A DNA stretch of 64,000 nt from Neorhizobium huautlense. Its GTDB lineage: Bacteria; Pseudomonadota; Alphaproteobacteria; Rhizobiales; Rhizobiaceae. The translations under genes and the position numbers were made by a program. A model generated the notes under the pieces. The model was not told the DNA's origin. It saw only the letters and a program-made list of their open reading frames with translations, and made no database searches. Where the stretch lies: NCBI RefSeq assembly GCF_030811685.1, contig NZ_JAUSRF010000005.1:1-64000 (forward strand), in the 5' to 3' direction. How positions within the stretch are numbered: position 1 is the first letter of the stretch; the number at the start of each line of letters is the position of its first letter. Shown one piece after another: positions 32,880 through 41,144 of the stretch.

Positions 32880-34388
32880 ATGGCGACCGTATTGAGCATG
32901 CGGCAGATCGAAAAGCGCTTCGGTGTCGTGAAGGCGCTGGATGGCGTCAATTTTGAACTCGAAGCGGGCGAGATCCACGCACTGCTGGGTGTTAACGGCG
33001 CGGGTAAATCGACGCTGATCAAGATCCTGTCCGGGGTCTATGCGAAGGATTCCGGCACGATTGAAATCGGCGGTGCGCCGGTGGAACTGGGAAGCCCTGC
33101 TGCCGCCATCGCCCACGGCATTGCATCGGTCCAGCAGCATCCGGAACTGGTCAATGACTTCACCGGTGTCGAAAATATCTTCCTGGGGGAAGAGGCCGGC
33201 AAGCCCGGACTTGGTGGCCGTATCGACCGCAAGGCGATGAGGCTGGCGGCGCAAAAGCTTCTCAAACGGTTTCCCATCGAGATCGATCTCGATCGCCGCG
33301 TCGGTGAAATGCCGGCCGTGGACCGCGAGATTGTCGCCGTCCTGCACGCGCTGCGCCGCGAAGATATCCGCATCCTCATTCTCGATGAGCCGACTTCGAC
33401 CCTGACCGAGCGCGAGAAGGCTTCTCTTTTCCAGCTGATGCGCAGCCTGAAAGCCGCAGGCATCGCCATCATCTATATCACCCACCGCCTCGAAGAGGTT
33501 TTCGAGATCGCCGACCGCTTCACCGTTTTCCGCGGCGGGCGCAATGTCGCGACCTTCACCTCCCGGGCGGCGCTGGAGAGCGGCGTTTCCATTCCCGAAC
33601 TGATGCTGGACGAGAAGACCGGCGACATCTTTCCTCCCCGGACCGGCGAAGCGGGGGGTGAAGTGATGATGGAGGTGAGAGGCCTTGAAAAAAAGGGGCT
33701 TTTCAGCGACGTCAGCTTCACCCTCCGGCGCGGGGAAATTCTCGGTATTTTCGGTCTCGTCGGATCGGGTGTCGACGAATTGTCCAAAGCGCTGTTCGGT
33801 GTCATTCGCCCGGATGGCGGAGAGATCGAGATCCAGGGAAAACCCGCTATCCTCAAGGACCCGCATGACGCCCTGAAGCGCGGGATTTTTCTCGTTCCCG
33901 GCGATCGGCGCACCGAAGGCCTGACGCTTTCCAAGGATGTCGTTTTCAACACTACGCTTGCGCATCTCGGCAAGGCGTCTTGGATCGGCGGTTTCCTGCG
34001 CTTTGGCCGTAACCGCAAGGCCGCCGAGGAGCTTGCGAGGCGAGTTGCCCTGCAACCGCCTAAACTCGACCGGCCGGTCAGCGCCTTTTCAGGCGGCAAC
34101 CAGCAGAAGATCGTCATCGCCAAAGGTCTGTATCGCGACTCGCAGATCTACATTTTCGTCGAGCCCACGGTCGGCGTCGATATCGGTGCGCGGGCAACCT
34201 TGTACGCCCTGATGCGCGAACTGTCGAAGAAGGCAGGGGTCCTGGTCATTTCGTCGGATTGCGATGAAGTCCACGGCGTCGCCGACCGCACCATCGCTCT
34301 CTACAAGGGGCGACCTATCGCTCACGCAGATGCGGCTCCCAGCCGCGATCAGCTTCTTGCCGCCGGTATCATGGGAGTTCGGTCATGA
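32880..34388 (+). CDS. Sugar ABC transporter ATP-binding protein, two NBDs (RbsA/XylG-like)
   Basis: A 502-residue double ATPase. The first half has Walker A LLGVNGAGKSTLIKILSG and Walker B ILILDEPTSTL, and its signature is degenerate (MPAVDREIVAVLHAL). The second half has a divergent Walker A (IFGLVGSGVDELSKALFGVI), signature SAFSGGNQQKIVIAKGLYRD and Walker B IYIFVEPTVGVDIG. This asymmetric pattern is usual for the family. It overlaps the next permease gene by 4 bases (ATGA) and powers the 34385 and 35380 permeases. Confidence 0.92.
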   Translation: MATVLSMRQIEKRFGVVKALDGVNFELEAGEIHALLGVNGAGKSTLIKILSGVYAKDSGTIEIGGAPVELGSPAAAIAHGIASVQQHPELVNDFTGVENIFLGEEAGKPGLGGRIDRKAMRLAAQKLLKRFPIEIDLDRRVGEMPAVDREIVAVLHALRREDIRILILDEPTSTLTEREKASLFQLMRSLKAAGIAIIYITHRLEEVFEIADRFTVFRGGRNVATFTSRAALESGVSIPELMLDEKTGDIFPPRTGEAGGEVMMEVRGLEKKGLFSDVSFTLRRGEILGIFGLVGSGVDELSKALFGVIRPDGGEIEIQGKPAILKDPHDALKRGIFLVPGDRRTEGLTLSKDVVFNTTLAHLGKASWIGGFLRFGRNRKAAEELARRVALQPPKLDRPVSAFSGGNQQKIVIAKGLYRDSQIYIFVEPTVGVDIGARATLYALMRELSKKAGVLVISSDCDEVHGVADRTIALYKGRPIAHADAAPSRDQLLAAGIMGVRS

Positions 34389-35365
34389 CGGATACATTCA
34401 AACTGCCGCCGGTCGTGCTCAGACTGGCAGCTTTCGTGGGGCTTCTGGCGGTTATCGCCGCCGTCTTCCAGTTTTTTGCGCCGGCCTATCTCAGCAACGG
34501 CAACCTGCATGCCCTGCTGCGTCACATGTCGGTCAACGGGCTGGCTGCGATCGGGCTGACCTTCGTCATCGTCGTGCGTCAATTCGACCTGTCATTCCCG
34601 GGCGTTGCTTCGCTGGGCGCCATGACGCTGGGTTTTCTGCTGGCCACCGGCTATAGCCTTTCGGCGTCGATCGCGGGTGGTGTCGCGATTGGGCTTCTGG
34701 CCGGCATTATCAACGGAACCGCCATCGCCTATTTGCGTCTGCCCGACATCGTCACCACGATTGCGACCGGCGGCGTGGCGATCGGGCTGTCCTATTTCTA
34801 CAGCAACGGTACATCGATCTCGGAAAACTTCTTCATGTCGGGCATTCTCGACCTGAACGACGCCAAGATCCTGACCTTCGACATGCCGGTGGTGATCCTG
34901 GCCTGTGCCGCCGTCGCCGCCGGCCTGATCCTGCATGCCTCACGGTTTGGCCGTTCCTTCTATGCGACGGGCGAAAACCGGGTGTCCGCGCATTTCTCCG
35001 GCATTCGCGTCAAGGCTTATGTTCTGGCCGCCTTCGGTCTGTGCGGTGCCATGGCCTGTCTTGCCATCACGTTGCTCGTCGCCTCTTCGGGGGCAGCCAA
35101 TGTCTCGGCCGGAAGCCAGTTGCTGATGCCGGCCTTCGCTGCGGTCTATCTGGGCGCGGCTCTTTTCGGGGCGCCGTCCATTCCTGCGACACTTGCGGGA
35201 ACGCTGCTGATGTCGGCCATGCTGAACGGGTTCACGCTGCTGGCGATCCCTTATTATTACAGCGATGCGATCGTCAGCACTGTTCTGATCGGCGCTATCG
35301 CGATTTTCGATCCCAAACTGACGGCGACGCTTGGCAATCTGCTGCGCGGCCGCACCGCCCGCTGA
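34385..35365 (+). CDS. Sugar ABC transporter permease (RbsC-like), first
   Basis: A 326-residue BPD_transp_2-family permease with about eight to ten hydrophobic helices. Family motifs include HMSVNGLAAIGLTFVIVVRQ with DLSFPGVASLGAMTLGFLL, and FYATGENRVSAHFSGIRVKA. It overlaps the ATPase gene and is followed 14 bases later by a second permease, so the channel is probably a heterodimer. The substrate is inferred as for the binding protein. Confidence 0.88.
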   Translation: MTDTFKLPPVVLRLAAFVGLLAVIAAVFQFFAPAYLSNGNLHALLRHMSVNGLAAIGLTFVIVVRQFDLSFPGVASLGAMTLGFLLATGYSLSASIAGGVAIGLLAGIINGTAIAYLRLPDIVTTIATGGVAIGLSYFYSNGTSISENFFMSGILDLNDAKILTFDMPVVILACAAVAAGLILHASRFGRSFYATGENRVSAHFSGIRVKAYVLAAFGLCGAMACLAITLLVASSGAANVSAGSQLLMPAFAAVYLGAALFGAPSIPATLAGTLLMSAMLNGFTLLAIPYYYSDAIVSTVLIGAIAIFDPKLTATLGNLLRGRTAR

Positions 35366-35379
35366 AGGGAGAAACGAGG

Positions 35380-36369
35380 ATGACTGTTTTGAGCGAAAAC
35401 GTGACCACCGGCAGGAGCCGCCCCGATTTCGAGACGTTCTTCGTCCGCTACGGCCTGTTCCTGCTTGTGCTGGCAGCCTTCCTGCTGTTCGCCTGGCTGC
35501 GGCCGACATTCATCAGCGCCGGCAATATCAACGATATGCTGCGCTCGGCAAGCATTGCCGCCATTATGTTCCTCGGCCTCACCTGGATCATCGCGGCCGG
35601 CGAGATCGACGTGAGTTTCATGTCGGTCGCCGCCCTTGCCAACATGATCGTCGCCGGCCTCGTCGCCGCCGGTTATGGCTGGCCCCTGGCCTGTCTTGGC
35701 GGCCTTCTGGCCGGTGTCGTGTTCGGGCTCATCAACGGTGGTCTGGTCGCCGGGTTCAAGCTGCCGGCTCTGGTCATTACCATTGCCACGGGCGGGTTGG
35801 CAGGGTCCATCGCTGCCGCAATTGGTCTCGGCACATCGATCTCGCTGTCCTCGACCGGGTTTGTCGGCAGCGTGCTGCATGCCAATATCGGCATCGTGCC
35901 ACTGATCACCGTCGTGGTGGCCGTCGTTTACGGGCTTTCCTACGTGATCCAGGAACACCTGACATTCGGGCATTACCTTTATGCCATGGAGCAGAACCGT
36001 GCCGCCGTCGTCGAAGCGGGTGTGCCGGTCAACCGGATACTTTTCCTCCTTTACATCCTGTCGGGCACGGTCTCCGCGATTGCCGGAATTCTGCTGACGG
36101 CGGATCTCTCCTCCGGTCAGCCCTACATCGGCAGCTCCTATTTCATCGACGGTCTGACGGCGGTTCTGCTCGGAGGCATGGCGTTGAAATACGGCAAGCC
36201 GAATGTGATCGGCACGCTCGCGGCCGTGCTGCTGCTCGCCGCCTTGCTCAGCGGCGCCGCCCTTCTCGGATGGACGGATTCCCAGCGGCAGATCGTTCGC
36301 GGCCTGTTGCTTCTGTTCGGCGTGGCGGTTGTCGTCTGGGCGCGCCGCAAGAACCGTGCACATATCTGA
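35380..36369 (+). CDS. Sugar ABC transporter permease (RbsC-like), second
   Basis: A 329-residue permease of the same family as its neighbour: SIAAIMFLGLTWIIAAGEID followed by VSFMSVAALANMIVAGL, and later YAMEQNRAAVVEAGVPVNRI. I chose ATG 35380 (GAGAAACGAGG upstream). A longer frame extends back inside the preceding permease and is a shadow. The aldo/keto reductase gene follows 12 bases after its stop, so the enzymes are in the same transcript as the transporter. Confidence 0.88.
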   Translation: MTVLSENVTTGRSRPDFETFFVRYGLFLLVLAAFLLFAWLRPTFISAGNINDMLRSASIAAIMFLGLTWIIAAGEIDVSFMSVAALANMIVAGLVAAGYGWPLACLGGLLAGVVFGLINGGLVAGFKLPALVITIATGGLAGSIAAAIGLGTSISLSSTGFVGSVLHANIGIVPLITVVVAVVYGLSYVIQEHLTFGHYLYAMEQNRAAVVEAGVPVNRILFLLYILSGTVSAIAGILLTADLSSGQPYIGSSYFIDGLTAVLLGGMALKYGKPNVIGTLAAVLLLAALLSGAALLGWTDSQRQIVRGLLLLFGVAVVVWARRKNRAHI

Positions 36370-36381
36370 AGGCAGACATTG

Positions 36382-37419
36382 ATGAACAATACAATCAAGG
36401 CATCCACGCCGCGTCCGGTCGGCAAAACCGGCTTGACAGTAACCGCGCTCGGTATCGGAAGCGCGCCGCTCGGAGGTCTCTACGCACCGGTCCCCACCAG
36501 CGACGCCGTGGCCATGCTCGAAGCGGCCTGGGCAGCCGGCATCCGCTATTTCGACAGCGCGCCGATGTATGGCAATGGTCGATCGGAACATCTGGTTGGC
36601 CAGGTGCTGCGCGAGACGGGGGAGAGGGCGTTCACCCTTTCCACCAAGGTCGGCAGGCTGATGACGAATGAGCGTGCAGGGCGCCAACTGCCGCCGGAAC
36701 CGCCCAAAAACCCGCTCGATCCGGGCTGGTGGAACGGTTTGCCGTTTCGTGAAGTGTTCGACTACAGCTATGACGGCGTGATGCGCAGCTTCGACGACAG
36801 CCAGCAGCGCCTTGGCTTCACCAATCCCGATATCCTTTACGTGCACGATATCGGCCGTGTCACCCATGCGGACCTTCATGACGTCCATTGGAACGCGTTG
36901 ACCAGGGGCGGCGGGTTCAAGGCGCTGACCGAGCTTCGCGACGCCGGCGACATCAAGGGTTTTGGCCTCGGGGTCAACGAATGGCAGGCCATTCGTGATG
37001 CGCTGGATGAGGCGGATCTGGACTGCAGCATGCTCGCTGGCCGCTACACGCTGCTGGATCAGGATGCCGAACGGGATTTCCTGCCTCTGGTGGAAAAGCG
37101 CGGCATGGCCCTGGTCGTTGCCGGTGTCTACAATTCCGGGATCCTCGCATCCTCTTCGCCCAAGCCGAAATACAATTATGCCGATGCGCCGGCCGAAATG
37201 GTCGAACGTGCCGAACGCCTGCGCGCGGTCTGTACACGCTACGACGTGCCGCTTCAGGCCGCCGCCGTCCAGTTTCCGATGCGCCACAAGGCGACGACCT
37301 GCGTGGTGATCGGTGCAAAAACGGCGGCCCAGCTCAATGCCAATGTCGAATGGTTCGACCGTGACATTCCGGAAGGCCTGTGGACCGAGTTGAAGGCCGA
37401 AGGCCTGATCGGCGCCTGA
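36382..37419 (+). CDS. Aldo/keto reductase, D-threo-aldose (L-fucose) 1-dehydrogenase-like
   Basis: A 345-residue aldo/keto reductase. The catalytic tetrad is visible: Asp and Tyr in IRYFDSAPMYGNGRSEH, Lys in FTLSTKVGRL and His in DILYVHDIGR. The length and the FDYSYDGVMRSFDDSQQRLG segment match the D-threo-aldose 1-dehydrogenase group, which oxidises L-fucose and related sugars at C1 to a lactone with NAD(P)+. It lies directly behind the importer and before a mutarotase and a lactonase, the order expected for such an oxidative route. Confidence 0.82.
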   Translation: MNNTIKASTPRPVGKTGLTVTALGIGSAPLGGLYAPVPTSDAVAMLEAAWAAGIRYFDSAPMYGNGRSEHLVGQVLRETGERAFTLSTKVGRLMTNERAGRQLPPEPPKNPLDPGWWNGLPFREVFDYSYDGVMRSFDDSQQRLGFTNPDILYVHDIGRVTHADLHDVHWNALTRGGGFKALTELRDAGDIKGFGLGVNEWQAIRDALDEADLDCSMLAGRYTLLDQDAERDFLPLVEKRGMALVVAGVYNSGILASSSPKPKYNYADAPAEMVERAERLRAVCTRYDVPLQAAAVQFPMRHKATTCVVIGAKTAAQLNANVEWFDRDIPEGLWTELKAEGLIGA

Positions 37420-37451
37420 TATCCATTTTCTGACAGACGAAAGAGACTGCC

Positions 37452-37874
37452 ATGCTGAAAAACGTTCACCCGCTCCTCACCAGCCCCCTGCTCTCCGTGC
37501 TTGCAGAAATGGGGCATGGCAACGAGATCGCCATCGTCGATGCCAACTTTCCGGCCTCCGCCTGCGCCGAACGACTGATCGACATGCCGGGCCTCAGCGC
37601 CACCGACATTCTTGATGCGGTGCTGAGCGTATTTCCGCTCGACGATTTTGTCGAACAGCCCGTCAGCTACATGCAGGCCCCCGGTGAACCGCTGCCGATC
37701 TACGAGGAGTTTGCGGGGTCGGTGGAACGGGGCGAGGGCCGCAGCATCAAGCTCGCGGGTATCGAACCATCGGCTTTCTACGAGCGCGCCCAGAATGCCT
37801 ACGCGGTGATCGCCTCCGGGGAACGACGTCTTTATGGCAATATCCTCCTGCGCAAGGGTGTCGTGCGCCCCTGA
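37452..37874 (+). CDS. RbsD/FucU-family sugar mutarotase
   Basis: A 140-residue protein of the RbsD/FucU family, which equilibrates sugar anomers or pyran/furan forms. The N-terminus MLKNVHPLLTSPLLSVLAEM with the catalytic His at about 22 (MGHGNEIAIVDANFPA) is diagnostic, and the C-terminal part (FYERAQNAYAVIASGERRLY, then GNILLRKG) fits FucU. It would supply the correct anomer of the imported sugar to the aldo/keto reductase. FucU members act on L-fucose, supporting an L-fucose-like substrate. Confidence 0.85.
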   Translation: MLKNVHPLLTSPLLSVLAEMGHGNEIAIVDANFPASACAERLIDMPGLSATDILDAVLSVFPLDDFVEQPVSYMQAPGEPLPIYEEFAGSVERGEGRSIKLAGIEPSAFYERAQNAYAVIASGERRLYGNILLRKGVVRP

Positions 37875-37912
37875 ACAGGCAAAGCGCACAAGCAAACGAG
37901 GGGGAGGAAATC

Positions 37913-38737
37913 ATGCTCGACAGCCATCAGCATTTCTGGAAAACGGATCGCGGCGATTACGGCTGGCTGACGCCGTCGCTTGGAACGATTTACAGGGATT
38001 TCCTGCCCGACGATTTGCGTCGCGAAATGCAGAAGGCAGGCATGACGCGGACCATTGTCGTGCAGGCGGCCGAAACGGAGGCCGAGACGGATTTTCTCCT
38101 CGACCTCGCCCGCGAAACCGATTTCATCGCGGGCGTTGTCGGCTGGCTGGATCTCGATAGCGATGACTTCGAGACAAGACTTGCGCGTTATCGCGACAAT
38201 CCCTTCTTCGTCGGCATTCGTCCGATGTTGCAAGGGCTTGACGATGACGCGTTCATCCTTCGGCCGCGCGTCCTGCAAAGCCTGAAGGCAATTGCGGCGG
38301 CAGATCTGCCTTTCGATATCCTGACCTTTTCCCGTCATTTGCCACATGTCATCCGCGCCCTCGAACAGACGCCGGGATTGAGGGCCGTGATCGATCACAT
38401 ATCGAAGCCTGAAATCGCAGCCGGCAAGTTCGAACCCTGGGCGAGCCACATGCGCGACATCGCGGCCTTCCCCAACGTTTCCTGCAAAATCTCCGGCATG
38501 GTGACGGAAGCGGGTGCAAAGTGGGAACTGGAGGATTTCCGCCGCTATACCGATCACGTCGCATCCGTCTTCGGCGCCGATCGTCTGATGTTTGGAAGTG
38601 ACTGGCCAGTCTGTCTTCTCGCGGCAAGTTACGGCGAGGTTGCCAATCTCGCGCGCACCCTGCTTTCCGCGCATTTCGCGCCCGCCGAGCTGGAACGGAT
38701 TTTCGAACAAAATGCGGCTGACTTTTATGGCGTCTGA
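37913..38737 (+). CDS. Amidohydrolase-fold lactonase (L-fuconolactonase-like, COG3618)
   Basis: A 274-residue metal-dependent hydrolase of the amidohydrolase_2 group. The N-terminal HxH metal site is in MLDSHQHFWKTDRGDYGWLT, a mid-protein His in AVIDHISKPEIAAG, and the catalytic Asp in RLMFGSDWPVCLLA. Relatives include L-fuconolactonase and other aldonolactonases. Following an aldose 1-dehydrogenase and a mutarotase, ring opening of the sugar lactone is the likely job, giving the aldonate for the UxaA-type dehydratase. The Shine-Dalgarno is AGGGGGAGG. Confidence 0.85.
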   Translation: MLDSHQHFWKTDRGDYGWLTPSLGTIYRDFLPDDLRREMQKAGMTRTIVVQAAETEAETDFLLDLARETDFIAGVVGWLDLDSDDFETRLARYRDNPFFVGIRPMLQGLDDDAFILRPRVLQSLKAIAAADLPFDILTFSRHLPHVIRALEQTPGLRAVIDHISKPEIAAGKFEPWASHMRDIAAFPNVSCKISGMVTEAGAKWELEDFRRYTDHVASVFGADRLMFGSDWPVCLLAASYGEVANLARTLLSAHFAPAELERIFEQNAADFYGV

Positions 38738-38768
38738 AGTCTCATCACGGATCGACGGATAGATTGAG

Positions 38769-39258
38769 GTGACCATCCATCAAAACCTCATTGCCGGGGA
38801 ATGGGGCGGTGCCGAACCCTTGCAAAATATCAGCCCCTCGGACACAGGCGAGGTGGTCGGGCTTTATGCAAGTGCAAGCGCCGAAGATACCAGGCAGGCA
38901 ATCAGTGCCGCCAAGCATGCGTTTCCAGCCTGGTCTCGTTTCGGGATGCTGGAGCGAAACACGATCCTGAAAAAAGGCGGCAGAAGAGATCCTTGCCCGC
39001 AAGGACGAACTTGGTGCCCTTTTGGCATGTGAAGAATGCGCCGGCTTTGGCCTATGGCAACACCATCGCCTTCAAGTCAGCCGATCTTGTGCCCGGTTCC
39101 ACCGCGGCAGGCGGGCACGTTGCCGTATCATCAGTCGTGAATAACCGAAAATATCAGCTCGAAATGGGCGGCAAAAATCCGATGGACTTGCTTAATGACG
39201 CGGATTTGGCCGTGGACGTGGAGCCCGCCGCCAATTCTGGTTTCTTCGTCAAGGGTGG
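38769..39258 (+). pseudogene. Aldehyde dehydrogenase remnant (ketoglutarate-semialdehyde type)
   Basis: A GTG at 38769 begins a normal ALDH N-terminus (NLIAGEWGGAEPLQNISPSD; AKHAFPAWSRF). A frameshift near 38972 moves the homology to another frame (AEEILARKDELGALLACEE). Roughly 100 residues are then lost before NAPALAYGNTIAFKSADLVP, and another block is lost before FQLEMGGKNP-like KYQLEMGGKNPMDLLNDADL. The catalytic Cys/Glu half is absent after about 39258. It follows the lactonase by 31 bases, so an intact ancestor probably belonged to the catabolic operon. Confidence 0.82.
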
Positions 39259-39342
39259 GATTGCTTCTGCGCCAAAGGCGACCGCGCACGACAAAATATC
39301 TGTCGTCCGAAGTTTCAGGATATCTGTCGGCCGTTTTCGCCA

Positions 39343-40092
39343 TTACAACAACGAGCGTTGCGCGGGTTCGGCGGTTTGGTTCTCGCGAGCGTATCCACGT
39401 CTCGTCAACTCGGTTTGGGCGCTGAAACAAACATCGGCATCCCGGTCGCCAAGAAATTCCTGAAGGCCGGCCAGACTGAGCCGATCCCAGCTCTTGCCAC
39501 GGTCCGGCCCCGAGGGTACGCGCGGGAGCAGTCCCGGTTCGTTGCTCCACTTCAATAATTGCTCGACGGATGCGGCATTCAGCAGGTCTCGCAGGTGATG
39601 GGCGGTAACATAGGCGTCCGGCATGGCTCTGTGGGCGGGCAAGCCAATATCGTGAATCAGGCCCTCCGGCATTTGTTGATAACGCAGCATCTGATTGGAA
39701 AAACGCGGTAGATCAGGCCAGATCCGCAGCGCGCATTTCCAGGTGCATATCCAGAACGCGCCGTCCGTGAGGCTCGGACGGCAATATCTTTGCTCGAAAG
39801 CGGCGCGGTGTGCCGCCAAGGCCCGAACACCACCTTCCGGCTGCAGGATGCCGGGTGCCGCCTGTTTCCAGAAGGGTGCGTTGACGAGGTCCTCATCGCG
39901 AATGTGGTGGATTGCCATCGTCTCGGCGGAGATCGCGCGGCCGGGGTTAACGAAACGAGCTCCGCGCTCCTCGCTGAGGCTCCATTCGCCATCACCGACA
40001 CGAATGACGTCCTGCCAGCCGATCTCGCAAACGTCGTTCGGTCCGTTTCCGGCTGTCTCCGGATCGATGACGCGAATGCGGGTTATCGACAC
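39343..40092 (-). CDS. DnaQ-like 3'-5' exonuclease (exonuclease X-like)
   Basis: About 249 residues from a GTG start (complement of 40090-40092). The Exo I motif is VIDPETAGNG (canonical form has D-x-E; here Asp-Pro-Glu), ETMAIHHIRDEDLVNAPFWK is typical, Exo II-like is ALAAHRAAFEQRY, and Exo III is LPAHRAMPDAYVTAHHLRDL with the His and Asp in place. The C-terminal 60 residues (WSNEPGLLPRVPSGPDRGKS) match the extra region of exodeoxyribonuclease X-type proteins. It degrades DNA ends 3' to 5', probably in repair. The start could lie somewhat upstream. Confidence 0.8.
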   Translation of the reverse strand: MSITRIRVIDPETAGNGPNDVCEIGWQDVIRVGDGEWSLSEERGARFVNPGRAISAETMAIHHIRDEDLVNAPFWKQAAPGILQPEGGVRALAAHRAAFEQRYCRPSLTDGAFWICTWKCALRIWPDLPRFSNQMLRYQQMPEGLIHDIGLPAHRAMPDAYVTAHHLRDLLNAASVEQLLKWSNEPGLLPRVPSGPDRGKSWDRLSLAGLQEFLGDRDADVCFSAQTELTRRGYARENQTAEPAQRSLL

Positions 40093-40234
40093 GATCGCTG
40101 CTCTTTCACTGTTTGCCCGATTGTAATCGAGATTAGCGGGACTGGTTCCCTTAAAATCGATTGCGCGCCGATCGGATCGGATCAGGAACTTCTGAGAGGC
40201 TGTCGCATTGGCGCTTGAGATATAGGAGAAACCA

Positions 40235-40423
40235 ATGACCCTGACGCATCCCGTCCCCAGATACACTCTCGAAAAGCTGCAGGAGTCATATGACCTGAGT
40301 ATCCCGCAGGCCGTCAACATCATGGAAAAGTTCGGATCGGAAAAAGATCGGATCGATCGCTTCATGCGCCGTTGTGATAGACATCGCGGCCGCAAAGCAG
40401 GAGGAACAAAATCCCGAACCTGA
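40235..40423 (+). CDS. Small hypothetical protein
   Basis: A 62-residue basic protein (RYTLEKLQESYDLSIPQAVN; EKFGSEKDRIDRFMRRCDRH) with a good ribosome site (TAGGAG) and probably helical. No named family recognised. Upstream, GGAAC (40185-40189) is followed after 16 bases by CATT, one base from an EcfG-type minus-10. It may therefore be part of the stress-gene run that follows. Confidence 0.55.
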   Translation: MTLTHPVPRYTLEKLQESYDLSIPQAVNIMEKFGSEKDRIDRFMRRCDRHRGRKAGGTKSRT

Positions 40424-40427
40424 TGTT
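40403..40427 (+). promoter_or_regulatory. EcfG-type promoter upstream of the CsbD gene
   Basis: GGAAC (40403-40407), 17 bases, then GTT (40425-40427), matching GGAAC-N16/17-GTT of the alphaproteobacterial general stress sigma factor. The expected transcript start is about 30 bases before the CsbD ATG. The element overlaps the end of the preceding small gene. Confidence 0.65.
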
Positions 40428-40462
40428 CTCTCATCATCAGAACAACAAAAGGAGGAAGCATC

Positions 40463-40666
40463 ATGGACTGGAATCGCGTTGAAGGGAATTGGAAGCAGGT
40501 GAAGGGCAAGGTCAAGGAACAGTGGGGAAAACTCACTGACGACGATCTTGATGTCATCAATGGTAAGCGTGACCAGCTCGAAGGAAAAATCCAGGAGCGC
40601 TACGGTTACCAGAAGGACCAGACCAAGAAGGATATCGACGACTGGTATGGTCGTCAGACTTGGTAA
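40463..40666 (+). CDS. CsbD-family stress protein
   Basis: A 67-residue CsbD-like protein: MDWNRVEGNWKQVKGKVKEQ, WGKLTDDDLDVINGKRDQLE, then GKIQERYGYQKDQTKKDI, the standard pattern of the family. CsbD proteins are abundant, small, hydrophilic general stress proteins whose molecular role is not settled. It is a single gene with an EcfG-like promoter and a strong terminator right after the stop, with good AAAGGAGG ribosome binding. Confidence 0.93.
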   Translation: MDWNRVEGNWKQVKGKVKEQWGKLTDDDLDVINGKRDQLEGKIQERYGYQKDQTKKDIDDWYGRQTW

Positions 40667-40678
40667 ACCATGTCCGTC

Positions 40679-40705
40679 AAACCCCGCTTCGGCGGGGTTT
40701 TTCTT
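40679..40705 (+). terminator. Rho-independent terminator after the CsbD gene
   Basis: AAACCCCGC (40679-40687) pairs perfectly with GCGGGGTTT (40692-40700) around a 4-base loop and runs into TTCTTT. It starts 12 bases after the CsbD stop codon. Confidence 0.9.
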
Positions 40706-40706
40706 T

Positions 40707-40731
40707 GGAACGGATTTTCCGTCCGTTTGTT
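40707..40731 (+). promoter_or_regulatory. EcfG-type promoter upstream of the second DUF982 gene
   Basis: GGAAC (40707-40711), 17 bases, then GTT (40729-40731). It begins two bases after the T-run of the CsbD terminator, so the two stress genes are separately transcribed. The DUF982 start codon lies 36 bases downstream. Confidence 0.6.
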
Positions 40732-40767
40732 TTTCATGCCCATCATGCCAAAGGAAACGTAATCCGA

Positions 40768-41016
40768 ATGTCTGTAATTTTATGGGATAAGCCCGTTAAT
40801 GCTCACGGGCTCCTGTTTTTTGGTCCTCTCGAAGCCTTGGCATTTCTCGAAACGACCTTGTCCGGACGCGCCGATCTTCACTACCGGCTGGCATGCTCCA
40901 TGATGAACGATGCGGTGAACGGTCGCGTCTCGCCTGACGAGGCACGAGAATTTTTTGAAGCTGTCGTGGCTGAAACTTCCGACGAACACAAAAGCGAACT
41001 GCTTTTGGCCAGTTGA
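40768..41016 (+). CDS. DUF982 small protein, stress-associated copy
   Basis: An 82-residue DUF982 protein: MSVILWDKPVNAHGLLFFGP at the start, and NDAVNGRVSPDEAREFFEAV, the conserved end box. It is paralogous to 23650-23853 (shared WDKPV and SPDEARE-FFE boxes, weak in between) but 15 residues longer, with the EcfG-like promoter directly upstream. I chose ATG 40768; a longer frame would run through the CsbD terminator. Function unknown. Confidence 0.78.
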   Translation: MSVILWDKPVNAHGLLFFGPLEALAFLETTLSGRADLHYRLACSMMNDAVNGRVSPDEAREFFEAVVAETSDEHKSELLLAS

Positions 41017-41069
41017 AGGCATGTCGTTGCCAAAAGACGAAGCGATGATCTTTCTTTGCGTTTCAGCAC

Positions 41070-41094
41070 GGAACCAAACTCGCATGCTGTCGTT
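41070..41094 (+). promoter_or_regulatory. EcfG-type promoter upstream of the PRC-barrel gene
   Basis: GGAAC (41070-41074), 16 bases, then CGTT (41091-41094): an exact match to the full GGAAC-N16-CGTT consensus. It lies 50 bases before the start codon of the secreted PRC-barrel protein. Confidence 0.7.
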
Positions 41095-41144
41095 TTAAGG
41101 CGCCACGAAAATTCGAGATTACAATGGCATACGAGGAAATACAC

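Noticed and set aside
35257..37287. 676-codon minus-strand frame opposite the permease and aldo/keto reductase genes
   Set aside because: The translation is His/Arg/Asp-rich without domains, the usual pattern of antisense frames in high-GC genes, and it crosses several well-supported genes.
40145..40149. Possible EcfG-type promoter on the minus strand for the exonuclease gene
   Set aside because: GGAAC is present, but at the right spacing the minus-10 reads ATT instead of GTT. It is too weak to call.
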